Source: Limosilactobacillus oris DSM 4864
GTDB lineage: Bacteria; Bacillota; Bacilli; Lactobacillales; Lactobacillaceae
Direction of reading: 5' to 3'
DNA length: 64,000 bases
NCBI RefSeq assembly: GCF_001434465.1
Contig: NZ_AZGE01000005.1
Coordinates: forward strand, 1-64,000
In this document: one piece after another, positions 1-7,672 of the stretch
Position numbering within the stretch: the stretch's first letter is position 1
Layout: each line of letters opens with the position of its first letter
Notes under the pieces: generated by a model
The model's database searches: none
Told to the model about the DNA's origin: nothing
The model's input: only the letters and a program-made list of their open reading frames with translations
Made by a program: the position numbers and the translations under genes

Positions 1-29
1 TACAGAATTCTATTTAAATGGAACGGGTG
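1..29. repeat. attL: attL, left prophage attachment site
   Basis: These 29 bases recur perfectly at 45383-45411; the match breaks at base 30 (A here, G at 45412). Bases 19-29 repeat the 3' end of the tRNA-Arg gene, so this is the left product of integration. The window begins on the first base of the repeat, so any extension to the left cannot be seen. Confidence 0.9.
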
Positions 30-70
30 ACCATAATGGGTGTTGATGTATCAGGCGCTTACAGCATTTT

Positions 71-90
71 GTACCCCAAGTGTACCCCAA
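71..90 (+). promoter_or_regulatory. Probable integrase arm-type binding sites, left arm
   Basis: Two direct copies of GTACCCCAA 11 bases apart (71-79 and 82-90, the second lacking its first G context only as TGTACCCCAA) lie 41 bp inside attL. The same doublet occurs at 45269-45288 beside attR. Tyrosine integrases of lactobacillus phages bind short direct repeats flanking the core. Seen: the repeats. Inferred: the function. Confidence 0.6.
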
Positions 91-92
91 AA

Positions 93-1184
93 TCAAATGT
101 TATCCAGGATAGTTACAATTTGATTATCCGTTTGGTCTTTGTACTCGTCAATTAAGTAGGCGTAGATCTGGCTTGTAGTTGCCGTGTTACTGTGGCCCAG
201 TCTTTTGCTAATCGCATAAATATCTACGCCCTTAGCCAGCAGGAGCGCCACGTGGCTGTGTCTAAGACTGTGGAAGTGAAAGTTACGCCGATGGATATTG
301 AGGGCCTCCAGGAGGCTCCTGAGCGTCTTATTGACGGCATTACTTGTGGGAACTGTTCCATACTGATTCATAAAGACCAGGTTGCTTTTTCGGCCAACTG
401 CTAATTGCTTCAATAAAGCAATTAGTTTGCGGTTAATCTTGACAGTGCGAACCGATGATTTGTTCTTGGTAGGCTTGAAGCTGCGGTCAGCTGCGTTCCA
501 TGATTTGTTAATGTTGATCGTATGGTGAATAAAGTCGATGTCTTTCCAAGTAAGCGCCTGGATTTCAGATAACCGCATTCCAGTATATATGGCAGTCAAA
601 ATCATATAGCGGCTAGTGTAACGGTGCTTGGTGATACCAGCTTGTGTGGCTTCAATAAGTTGCTTGATTTCCGCTAAGTTTAGGTAGTCAACTTTAACCT
701 TTTTGCTGTCGTTGGCGGTAAGGGTGACCCCTTGGGTAAAGTCCTTGATTAGATAGTCGTCAAGGATAGCGGATCGAACACAGCCACGCACTGCCATATT
801 TAACTTCTTAACTGATTGCGGTGCATGATCTTTCCCGTACCAGTTAATAAATTCTTGATATTGTGCTCGAGTGACGTCTTTGATTTTAACTCCTGGAAAG
901 AAAGATTTAAGGCGGTTGCCAGTTAGTTGATATAAGTGCATAGTGACTGACGCAACTTTGGGTTCTTTATAGGTTTTAACCCATTGGTCATAGTAATCGA
1001 CTAAAGTGATTTCTTTACCAATGTTTACGCCCTGATTAAGTTTAGCTTCCTGCTCAGTAGCCCATTGCTTGGCTAATAGTTTGGTAGGGAAGCCAGCTTT
1101 GCTTTTATTATGCCGCTGGCCGTCACCGCTATACCACGAGATACGGGCTTGCCAACCATTACCACGCTTTTTGTAGTTAGCCAT
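93..1184 (-). CDS. int: Tyrosine site-specific integrase
   Basis: This 363-aa protein catalyses integration and excision of the prophage at the tRNA-Arg gene. An N-terminal arm-binding region (about 1-55) and a SAM-like core-binding domain (about 60-150) precede the catalytic domain (about 170-350). The expected active-site residues are visible: R204 in TGMRLSEI, H305-x-x-R308 in HSLRH, H331 in LGHSN and the nucleophile Y341 in SQIYAY. Length is normal for the family. It reads toward attL and ends 63 bp from it, the usual arrangement. The ATG has an AGGAGG site about 8 bases upstream. No excisionase gene is recognisable nearby. Confidence 0.96.
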   Translation of the reverse strand: MANYKKRGNGWQARISWYSGDGQRHNKSKAGFPTKLLAKQWATEQEAKLNQGVNIGKEITLVDYYDQWVKTYKEPKVASVTMHLYQLTGNRLKSFFPGVKIKDVTRAQYQEFINWYGKDHAPQSVKKLNMAVRGCVRSAILDDYLIKDFTQGVTLTANDSKKVKVDYLNLAEIKQLIEATQAGITKHRYTSRYMILTAIYTGMRLSEIQALTWKDIDFIHHTININKSWNAADRSFKPTKNKSSVRTVKINRKLIALLKQLAVGRKSNLVFMNQYGTVPTSNAVNKTLRSLLEALNIHRRNFHFHSLRHSHVALLLAKGVDIYAISKRLGHSNTATTSQIYAYLIDEYKDQTDNQIVTILDNI

Positions 1185-1187
1185 AGA

Positions 1188-1216
1188 TTGAACCTCCTAT
1201 CATAATTACGTATAAT
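1188..1216 (+). promoter_or_regulatory. Consensus-like promoter opposite int
   Basis: TTGAAC (1188-1193) and TATAAT (1211-1216) are separated by exactly 17 bases on the plus strand. The site covers the ribosome-binding region of the minus-strand integrase, so its transcript would diverge from int and enter the two hairpins that follow. Confidence 0.55.
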
Positions 1217-1222
1217 AAAAGG

Positions 1223-1287
1223 GTACGAGCTTCGCATATATTCGTACCCTGGCCCCTGGACAGTTGCCGCTGTCTGGGGGCTTTTTG
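1223..1287 (+). ncRNA. Predicted short two-hairpin RNA divergent from int
   Basis: Downstream of the promoter at 1188-1216 come two adjacent stem-loops and nothing that codes. The first pairs GGGTACGA (1221-1228) with TCGTACCC (1242-1249). The second pairs 1252-1263 with 1270-1281 (12 bp, two GU pairs) and is followed by TTTTT, a rho-independent terminator. A transcript of about 65 nt would be almost entirely structured. It may simply terminate spurious transcription, or act as a small RNA on int; transcription itself is not shown by sequence. Confidence 0.45.
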
Positions 1288-2778
1288 TTAATTAAGAAAC
1301 CTACTTTGTAAATTTTGAATGTATTCAGACATCATTTTATTAACCTTCGGCGAAGCATTTGATAAGAGGTACCGTCTACCTTTATTTTTTCCTTGGTGTG
1401 TTATTAAACCAGCTTCCTCCATGGCTTTTATAATTTTCATTCCTTGATAATGATTCTTATATAAATGTTTCAAATCGGAGTAAGAAACAACCAATTTATT
1501 TGAAATGACCTTATAAGTTTCTCTCCACATTTCAGGAATAGATTTCAAAATATCTTCCTCACTAGTTTTCCACAAAACGAGTGTTGTTGTTTGGGGAGTC
1601 GTATCTATTTCTGGCCTTTTTAGTTCCAACTCACTTGTAGTTGTTGAGATTGTATAGCCACCACTTCCAGTGTGTTCACCGATTCCAACTTTGATAAAGC
1701 TTTGAAATATTAAGTCATTTCTGGTCTTAGAATCCGACGGAAGGAAGAATTGTGTAGGAGATATTAGCATCTCACCTGGGTTTATGAATTCCACTTTATC
1801 TTTGAAAAATGATATTTTAATTGGTGATTTTGACTGGTAGTCTGCATGGGCTAGTGAGTTTGCTAGTCCTTCTCTGATTGCTTTAAGTAATTTCTTTCCT
1901 GAGTCTTTTCTTTGCATACCGTCAACAGTAAACTTATTGCTAACCAAGGTTTCTAATTTAGATGATACTAGCATCCAAAATCCAAAAATATTATCAGGTG
2001 ACTCTTTATCATTTGATGTAAATACTCTATCCACATAATTAGCATCTAGCATACTGTCCTTGACAATAAAATCTAACATGAATGATTTATAGATATCAGT
2101 TATAGAATTAAATTTGCCAAACAATAGTAAGGCTGCTTTAGTTAACTTTAGTTGTCGGTCCTTCCTATCCTTTCTTATCAGTCCAATGTTGTATAGAAAT
2201 TCTTTGACTGGCTGGTTTATTAGATTGTTGTCGCCTGAGTTATCAATTAATTTAGCTTTATACTGCTGAATATCAGTAATTTTTAAGTCATCTTCAATTG
2301 TAAAATTATCAAGTAAATCATAGTTGTCATCAGGCTCGGAATCTCTAATAATAGCTTTTAAATCTTCTTCAGAGGCTAGGCTATCCCTTGTGTTTTCTCG
2401 AATATAAGTGTGCTTAACATTGCCATCCAGATAGATAGGACGTTCAGTATATGACGCTTTAGGAACACATATTTTAACAATGGTTTTTCCATTAATATTC
2501 AACGTTGAAATATCATTTTCATGAACTACATGCTTTGATATTTTTCCTTTGTTTTTAATGTTATTTAGGAAATCAGTTATTTGTTTTTTAGGATTATTTA
2601 TACCGGTTGGAAAAAATTCGGAGTAATTCTCATGTTTAACTTCCTTAACTCCCAAGTAAATGTTTCCACCATCTGTATTTGCAAATGCCGAAACAGTTTC
2701 CCATAAATCGTGCGTTAATTGTTTATTTGACTTTTTAAATTCAGTATGTAGATCTTCATATACTGGTAATTTTTCCAA
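1288..2778 (-). CDS. AlbA/Schlafen-type DNA-binding protein with RecG-like HATPase C-terminus
   Basis: The 496-aa product starts with an AlbA_2 (Schlafen-related) domain: HTEFKKS near residue 11 and FANTDGGNIYLGV near 33 are its hallmark. Around residues 300-335, REGLANSLAHADY matches the HATPase_c_4 region found in transcriptional regulators often annotated as putative helicases. A winged-helix-like C-terminus follows. Such proteins are regulators or defence components; the role here is unknown. It starts at TTG after an AGAGGG site. It lies directly after int in the lysogeny block, transcribed leftward, so it is probably expressed in the lysogen. Confidence 0.75.
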   Translation of the reverse strand: MEKLPVYEDLHTEFKKSNKQLTHDLWETVSAFANTDGGNIYLGVKEVKHENYSEFFPTGINNPKKQITDFLNNIKNKGKISKHVVHENDISTLNINGKTIVKICVPKASYTERPIYLDGNVKHTYIRENTRDSLASEEDLKAIIRDSEPDDNYDLLDNFTIEDDLKITDIQQYKAKLIDNSGDNNLINQPVKEFLYNIGLIRKDRKDRQLKLTKAALLLFGKFNSITDIYKSFMLDFIVKDSMLDANYVDRVFTSNDKESPDNIFGFWMLVSSKLETLVSNKFTVDGMQRKDSGKKLLKAIREGLANSLAHADYQSKSPIKISFFKDKVEFINPGEMLISPTQFFLPSDSKTRNDLIFQSFIKVGIGEHTGSGGYTISTTTSELELKRPEIDTTPQTTTLVLWKTSEEDILKSIPEMWRETYKVISNKLVVSYSDLKHLYKNHYQGMKIIKAMEEAGLITHQGKNKGRRYLLSNASPKVNKMMSEYIQNLQSRFLN

Positions 2779-2876
2779 TTGTTTCCCTCTTTTCGATAAT
2801 AAATCAACAATAAAAAATCAAACTGAAAGTGCGACATGTAAGGGATTGCTAACGTTAAGACATTGCTTTTTTATAA

Positions 2877-2909
2877 TATATCAACAATATATCAACAATA
2901 TATCAACAA
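2877..2909. repeat. Three tandem 11-bp repeats upstream of the AlbA gene
   Basis: TATATCAACAA is repeated three times without gap (2877, 2888, 2899), one helical turn each; a looser copy, AATCAACAATA, lies near 2803. The block is in the 440-bp gap 2779-3219, in the promoter region of the minus-strand AlbA gene. GTAAGGGATT also occurs on both sides (2838-2847, 2919-2928). A regulator operator or small iteron is plausible. Confidence 0.7.
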
Positions 2910-3103
2910 TATGTGAAAGTAAGGGATTCCCTCATTCTCTTTACTCTTTCAGCGATTATAATGCTAACAGTGTAGTGACTAGATGGTGAATTCACTGATA
3001 AGTCGTCTTTGAAGCCTGACCATATTTGTGAGGCTGAACAATGAACTAGCAAACTAGTTCTTTCCTGCTCCCGTTTTTTGAAAATAGATTACGACTTTAA
3101 ATC

Positions 3104-3137
3104 CTAAATTCAAAAAACAGCAAGTTTTTGAATTTAG
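3104..3137. repeat. 13-bp perfect inverted repeat
   Basis: CTAAATTCAAAAA (3104-3116) is the exact complement of 3125-3137, with an 8-base loop. No T-run follows, so it is not a standard terminator. A second hairpin, GAACTAG/CTAGTTC, lies at 3043-3060. Both are in the gap before the small membrane gene at 3220; nothing else is recognised between 2910 and 3200 except a TATAAT-like box near 3183. Confidence 0.65.
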
Positions 3138-3219
3138 CTTTTAACGTCTTCAGTGTTTGGACAATTTTTTGTCCTCAAAGCTTATAATAATGATATACTT
3201 TTGACAGGAGGTGAGTCAG

Positions 3220-3405
3220 GTGCATAATTTAAAAACATTATTTGCAAAACTAGTGGGATATGTTGCTATTTGTAGTTGGCTCACTTTAATTATATTTATA
3301 ATCTTATACTTAATATTAAATAGATTCCTAGTTTCGCTGGAAATATTAGGAATTTCGATAACGATTGCTATAACAGCAATTACTATGAAAGTAAGAATAA
3401 ATTAA
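3220..3405 (+). CDS. Small two-TM membrane protein
   Basis: About 61 aa with two hydrophobic stretches (residues about 13-35 and 40-55) and almost no soluble part, so an integral membrane peptide. The GTG at 3220 is preferred over one at 3211 because AGGAGGTGA (3206-3214) then stands at proper spacing. It has its own AT-rich promoter region and its stop overlaps, tail to tail, that of the next minus-strand gene. It is the only plus-strand gene at this end of the lysogeny block. Function unknown; superinfection exclusion is one possibility. Confidence 0.6.
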   Translation: MHNLKTLFAKLVGYVAICSWLTLIIFIILYLILNRFLVSLEILGISITIAITAITMKVRIN

Positions 3406-4478
3406 TCTTTTGATTGTGTGTCCTTTGTGGACGCACTTTTTTTAATTGCCTTTTTTAACTCATCTGAGAAATCAATTCCTAATTCTTCCATTGGCTTTTT
3501 ACATTTTTTGGCTAATTTTCTGGTTTCATTAATGTTGTTAAGGATTTCTTGATCATGTTTGTCCGCTGCCTTAATTTCTTCCATTCTCAATTTTCTTTTT
3601 TCTTTTTCAATATGCCATTCAGTTAATTTGGAATTATCTTTCTTAATGGTAATCCAGTTTTTTATTTTAATCTCTCGTATGTTTGGAGATAACCAGAAGA
3701 ATAGTAGTGAAGAAACAGTTGCAACGAATGTAATAGCACCAATAATTTCAAGAGGCCCCGGACATTGTACATTTGTTTTTGATATTATTTTATCTTTTGG
3801 ATAAAGCACATGATACATTGAGCTGAAATAAAATTGGAATTCAGAAAACTTGTACATATCAACATCATTAGCAGAGGTAATCATAAATGTACTATGCATT
3901 ACATTGTTAGAAATATAACTATCAAAAAGAGCCCTATTAATAAAGCCTTTATAATCATTAGCAGAGCTCATTGTATGCCCAGCATAGACTAATTTATAAA
4001 GGGCAGGATCTGCCTCATTACGATTAACTACACCTATCCACTTTATTTTTCTACGTTTTTTATAAGGACAATGCCTTTTTTCGTCTAATAATTCTTCATT
4101 CTTTTCATTATAAACTTTGTTGTCTGCTACTTTTCCAATTAAATATCGTTGAGAACCTTCAGATGGGACTAAAACGAGATCGCCCTTCTTTAAAACATAT
4201 GCAAATTTTAAAATTTGTGAGGCTGAAGAACCTGGTCTTTTATCATCAGGATATTGTTCTGATATTTTAGCTTTCAACAAATCATGAGCTTGTGGGCCCT
4301 TAATGCTATTTAAATAATTAATAGAAACTTTATCCCAGCCAATTCCTATATAATCTCCAGAATTAAAATCGTCATAATATTGACCACCATTTGCCCTAAA
4401 TAACCAGTAATTCACGCTAACGTCAAGAGATGGCAAACTCTTAATCACTTTTGCGACATCAATAATTTGACTATCCAT
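3402..4478 (-). CDS. PUA/EVE-like domain protein with one TM segment and coiled coil
   Basis: A 358-aa protein of unknown function. The N-terminal part carries YWLFRANGGQYYDDF (about 24-38), GDYIGIGWDKV (about 41-51) and GDLVLVPSEGSQRYLIGKV (about 98-116), resembling the PUA/EVE-like module at the N-terminus of Mrr-type restriction nucleases. One membrane helix follows (about 243-263, ending FFWLSP), then a charged helical C-terminus of some 90 residues. No nuclease motif is visible. A modified-base or nucleotide sensor tied to the membrane would suit a defence role, but this is inference. It is the last gene but one of a leftward lysogeny cluster. Confidence 0.6.
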   Translation of the reverse strand: MDSQIIDVAKVIKSLPSLDVSVNYWLFRANGGQYYDDFNSGDYIGIGWDKVSINYLNSIKGPQAHDLLKAKISEQYPDDKRPGSSASQILKFAYVLKKGDLVLVPSEGSQRYLIGKVADNKVYNEKNEELLDEKRHCPYKKRRKIKWIGVVNRNEADPALYKLVYAGHTMSSANDYKGFINRALFDSYISNNVMHSTFMITSANDVDMYKFSEFQFYFSSMYHVLYPKDKIISKTNVQCPGPLEIIGAITFVATVSSLLFFWLSPNIREIKIKNWITIKKDNSKLTEWHIEKEKRKLRMEEIKAADKHDQEILNNINETRKLAKKCKKPMEELGIDFSDELKKAIKKSASTKDTQSKD

Positions 4479-4491
4479 TAACTGTTCTCCT

Positions 4492-4911
4492 TTATTTTCC
4501 TACATAATATTCCTTGACCTGTTCACGGACGACACCAGATAGGTAGCCTGGAATTTGGTAGGCGTGTTCAAAGTTATATAAGTTGATGTTTTCTCGATTG
4601 GTTTCCTGACAGTAGAAGGGCACTAACAACTTAACGGCTCCCACGTTAGCCCTGTATTCAACTGACTGTTTGCCAGTAAAAGTGGCATTGTAGAAGCAGA
4701 CATCGCCTGGGTCGCCGTTGATGATATGTGATAGTTCATGAGCGAGCTGGAAGGGAAGCTCAGCCTGGCGGTGCCAGTTCATATTCATGCAGACGATACG
4801 GGTATCAATCCGGCAAGCAGGCGGAGTGTACTCACTGAGGACACCGGCCCACTGAACATCGATATGGTAGTTGTTTGCAATTTTAAGAAGATACCAGATA
4901 GCATCATTCAT
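4492..4911 (-). CDS. ImmA/IrrE-family metallopeptidase (first copy)
   Basis: 139 aa with the zinc motif HELSH (about 78-82) preceded by LPFQLA and followed by a conserved VEYRANVGAVKLLVP segment that supplies the third ligand region. ImmA-type enzymes cleave CI-like repressors during induction. This copy stands apart from any repressor gene, only 13 bp upstream of the PUA-like membrane gene, so its substrate may not be the CI at 6602-7039. Length is typical of single-domain ImmA proteins. Confidence 0.8.
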   Translation of the reverse strand: MNDAIWYLLKIANNYHIDVQWAGVLSEYTPPACRIDTRIVCMNMNWHRQAELPFQLAHELSHIINGDPGDVCFYNATFTGKQSVEYRANVGAVKLLVPFYCQETNRENINLYNFEHAYQIPGYLSGVVREQVKEYYVGK

Positions 4912-4965
4912 GGTAAAACCATCCTTAGCGCAATATAGCTGTTAAAATAAAACTGGTGATAACTA

Positions 4966-5166
4966 ATGAAACTAACAAAAGAAGAAACAGAATTTTTAAT
5001 AGAGCTCATCAACGAATATGCTGATAACCACTCGGTCTATGATAATGTCTATCGAAATGAAAAAGGGGAACTATCCGAGTTAGACTTTAATCATCAGGAA
5101 ATCCATGAAGGATTAGATATTGACAAGTATAAGATTATTTCTTCTTTGCTTGATAAACTTTACTAG
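4966..5166 (+). CDS. Small acidic hypothetical protein
   Basis: 66 aa, acidic and predicted helical, with no recognised domain. A weak GGTGAT site precedes the ATG. Its 3' end overlaps the convergent HEPN-like gene by about 30 bp. It faces away from the surrounding leftward genes, like the gene at 3220, and could be an independent accessory gene. Confidence 0.5.
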   Translation: MKLTKEETEFLIELINEYADNHSVYDNVYRNEKGELSELDFNHQEIHEGLDIDKYKIISSLLDKLY

Positions 5167-6058
5167 GTAAGTAAAATCTTTTGTAGAGTGAGGTTAAACC
5201 TAATAGCATCATGTCACATTGTGATTTCAATGCGTAACCTGTATTAAAATGTGAAAATGAATTTCTGGTTTGGAATATGTTATCAAAGTAAGACGAATCA
5301 CGATCATTAAACTGGATATACTTGCTCTTCTCAAATGCTGATAGATAGTTCTTAGCAGTTGGACGACGGTTACCCAACAATCTTGCATCACCGTAGTTAT
5401 CTAATATTAAAAACATGAGGTGTTCAATAATGCTTCCCATAGCTGAAGCAGCTAAGAAGAATTGCTTATTGTTGTATCCAAATAAGAATTCACTAAATTC
5501 TGCTTTAAATTGCTCGTCATTAATATTAGTAAGCATTTCTCTGAATTGAAACTTTGACTGATGGATTGTAGATGAATCAATGTATACCAAATCTTTTGCT
5601 TCCTTTGAAAGCTCCTTATTTACTTTGTAATATTCACCTATAATCCATTGATCAATAAAATTTTGAGCGGTTAAGAACATGGCAGCAATAGATTGTTCTA
5701 GTACCTTTTCATTTTCATCAAGCACTAACAATCCTTGATTTTGTAAATATTGAATTTTCTTTTTTCCTGTGGTTCTTGTTTTATAATCTAAAGTGTCTGT
5801 TTCCTTAGTAAAATCGAAATATTTGAATGAATCTTTTTCTTGACCATCAACATAAGTAGCAAATGCAAAGCCAGTACTTACGTCTTCTATAAAGTAAATG
5901 GTTACTGGAAATTCATTCCAATAAAATATATTTTGATCCGCTTTTTCTGCTGTTTTCTTTGTTTCAGTATTATAGTATTCATGTAATTCTTCCAAATGCT
6001 GATAATCAAGGTCTTCGTAAGAATGGATATCCATGCTTTGCATAAAGTAAGAGCTCAT
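5135..6058 (-). CDS. HEPN-like protein, possible abortive-infection factor
   Basis: 307 aa. The C-terminal half is helical and contains RNSFSH (R265 to H270), which fits the R-x4-6-H active motif of HEPN ribonucleases; FLAASAMGSIIEHLMFLIL about 60 residues earlier resembles the first HEPN helix of Apea/DUF4145-type proteins. The N-terminal 120 residues are not recognised. HEPN proteins commonly cut RNA in defence or toxin systems; no antitoxin such as MNT is visible beside it. The assignment rests on one motif and predicted fold, so moderate confidence. Confidence 0.55.
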   Translation of the reverse strand: MSSYFMQSMDIHSYEDLDYQHLEELHEYYNTETKKTAEKADQNIFYWNEFPVTIYFIEDVSTGFAFATYVDGQEKDSFKYFDFTKETDTLDYKTRTTGKKKIQYLQNQGLLVLDENEKVLEQSIAAMFLTAQNFIDQWIIGEYYKVNKELSKEAKDLVYIDSSTIHQSKFQFREMLTNINDEQFKAEFSEFLFGYNNKQFFLAASAMGSIIEHLMFLILDNYGDARLLGNRRPTAKNYLSAFEKSKYIQFNDRDSSYFDNIFQTRNSFSHFNTGYALKSQCDMMLLGLTSLYKRFYLPSKVYQAKKK

Positions 6059-6143
6059 ATTTTAGCAGTTTTCTCCTTAACTTTTTGGTTTGAAATGCGG
6101 AAACCTATTTTCCACTTTCACCGATATTACCGCGTTAGTATAT

Positions 6144-6590
6144 TTACTTAATCAAATTTCTCCAGTCAACGTACTTTTCTGCCCAGGTAGGTATCCCGCA
6201 AGCTTGGAGCAGTTGACCTTTAGTTTCGTAGTCATGTGGGTTGACTCCATCTAACATTAAGTCAACCATAAACTCGTTAGCCTCTGCTTCATTACCCATG
6301 GTAGAGAAGCGAAGATTATTCCTGTTAAGGCACTCGGTATTACCGGTATGCCGACAGAAATGATGGCCTAGCTCATGACCACAAGAATAAGTATTCTCAA
6401 ACTCGCTATTTCGTGTTGAAAGCACAATAGCGGGTATTCTTTTTATTACGGTGTGATAAGCCATGATTTGCTTCCCCAGATTGTCATAATACACAGGAAT
6501 ATGTTTTGCCTCACATATTTTAATAGGGTCACAAGTGCCAGTTGCGTACACAACCTCATGAGTTTTTCGTTTGATGCGTTCCCTAAGCAT
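6144..6590 (-). CDS. ImmA/IrrE-family metallopeptidase (repressor-linked copy)
   Basis: 148 aa with SCGHELGHHFCRH (zinc motif HELGH at about 76-80) and a NEAEANEFMVDLML segment typical of the family. It lies 11 bp downstream of the CI-like repressor in the same operon, the ImmR-ImmA arrangement known from ICEBs1 and many phages, where the protease inactivates the repressor upon damage or quorum signals. Confidence 0.88.
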   Translation of the reverse strand: MLRERIKRKTHEVVYATGTCDPIKICEAKHIPVYYDNLGKQIMAYHTVIKRIPAIVLSTRNSEFENTYSCGHELGHHFCRHTGNTECLNRNNLRFSTMGNEAEANEFMVDLMLDGVNPHDYETKGQLLQACGIPTWAEKYVDWRNLIK

Positions 6591-6601
6591 AAACGGTCAC
6601 C

Positions 6602-7039
6602 TCACTGCTCTTTGTCCTTCCGATATTTCTTCGGCGTGAACTTAGCCTTAGCAATTAATTTGGATTGCCGAATGACGTTTTCCAGTGAAGCTCGCAGAAG
6701 CTCAGCGTCTTCCTTATCTAACTCTTCGCCACCATTCTTCATATAGGCTAGGGAAGAATCATTACTCAGGCCTTCGGTCATATCGGTAAGAATTTTTTGG
6801 ACATCTCGTTCATCTTTGCGAGTGAACTGTGGAGTATCGGTGCGACCGAGAAGATAATCAGTCGATACGTTAAATAAATTAGCCAGTTTGTCGACAGTGT
6901 TAAAGTCAGGTTCACGTCGACCATATTCGTAATTAGCATAGGTTTGCATACTTGAAAGACCAATAGCCTTTGCAACGTACGTCTTACTCCAGCCTTTGCT
7001 TTCTCGTAAATTAGTAAGGCGCTTACCAAACTCTGACAT
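6602..7039 (-). CDS. CI-like XRE-family repressor
   Basis: 145 aa with an N-terminal helix-turn-helix (about residues 5-60: VAKAIGLSSMQTYANYEYGRREP) and a linker DYLLGRTDTPQF typical of lactobacillus phage repressors. There is no LexA-like peptidase domain, so inactivation should depend on the ImmA protein encoded next. ATG at 7039 is chosen because AAGGAG lies 9 bases upstream; a TTG three codons earlier would abut the ribosome site. It diverges from the Cro-like gene at 7193. Confidence 0.9.
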   Translation of the reverse strand: MSEFGKRLTNLRESKGWSKTYVAKAIGLSSMQTYANYEYGRREPDFNTVDKLANLFNVSTDYLLGRTDTPQFTRKDERDVQKILTDMTEGLSNDSSLAYMKNGGEELDKEDAELLRASLENVIRQSKLIAKAKFTPKKYRKDKEQ

Positions 7040-7073
7040 AATCAACAACTCCTTTTGAATGTATAATACACCT

Positions 7074-7171
7074 GTTAAACAAAAAGATTACACTTTTAGC
7101 CAAAAAGTTTATACAAAGTGTTGACTTAAACGGTACGGCGAGGTATTATAATAACCGTAAGTTAAACAAAA
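7074..7171. promoter_or_regulatory. Lysogeny switch: divergent promoters and operators
   Basis: On the plus strand TTGACT (7121-7126) and TATTAT (7144-7149) are 17 bases apart and form the early rightward promoter. The exact 11-mer GTTAAACAAAA occurs at 7074-7084 and 7161-7171, flanking that promoter, and related TTTATAC/CTTAAAC half-sites lie between. These are likely CI/Cro operators. The leftward promoter probably uses TATTAT read on the minus strand near 7061-7068. Confidence 0.7.
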
Positions 7172-7192
7172 CGGCTAAGGAGGTGTTAGAGA

Positions 7193-7402
7193 TTGACGAC
7201 AGTCCTTAAAGATGATGCTTACAAGCGTTTGAAGCAAGAGATTGATAGTCGCGGTATCAAAACTAAGTTCATTGCCCAGCAAATTGGCATTAGTTCAAAT
7301 TATTTTGGTCAGGTACTTAGTGGCAGTCGTAAGCTATCAACCGATGTTGCGGTCAAGGCCAGCCAAGTTCTGAATGTACCATTATCTATTTTTTTAAAAT
7401 AA
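7193..7402 (+). CDS. Cro-like XRE-family regulator
   Basis: 69 aa, essentially one helix-turn-helix domain (FIAQQIGISSNYFGQVLSG at about 27-45). It is the first gene rightward of the switch, the position of Cro. The start is TTG at 7193 with AAGGAGGTG 7 bases upstream; no ATG is available. It should repress the lysogenic promoter during lytic growth. Confidence 0.85.
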   Translation: MTTVLKDDAYKRLKQEIDSRGIKTKFIAQQIGISSNYFGQVLSGSRKLSTDVAVKASQVLNVPLSIFLK

Positions 7403-7438
7403 AGTTAGTCAATATGGCTAACTAAGGAGGGCATAGAG

Positions 7439-7672
7439 ATGAAGAAAGAAATTACGTCGGATGAATTACCAGAGCTTAGTAATGTTGGCTATTTAAGAAT
7501 TCGAAATTCGCGAACCAATTGCGACAAGCCTGATTCAGAGAAAGCTTTAACGACTTGCAACAGTATATTGAAGCTTTTTGAGAATAGCGGGTTGTCATAT
7601 TTAGAAGCAAAAAGAGTCCTTGATTATGTAAACCAAGAACTCTTACGTAAAGCCCTAGAGCGAACTAATTAA
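7439..7672 (+). CDS. Hypothetical early phage protein
   Basis: 77 aa with no recognised domain; the second half is predicted helical. A good AAGGAGG site lies upstream. It follows cro by 36 bp in the early operon and overlaps the convergent gene at 7669 by 4 bp. Confidence 0.7.
   Translation: MKKEITSDELPELSNVGYLRIRNSRTNCDKPDSEKALTTCNSILKLFENSGLSYLEAKRVLDYVNQELLRKALERTN

Noticed and set aside
2877-2909. CRISPR array
   Set aside because: Repeats are 11 bp and contiguous, with no spacers and no cas genes. No CRISPR array is seen in the window.
2660-2989. 109-codon frame opposite the AlbA gene start
   Set aside because: Mostly complementary to a well-supported gene and to the repeat block; no ribosome site.
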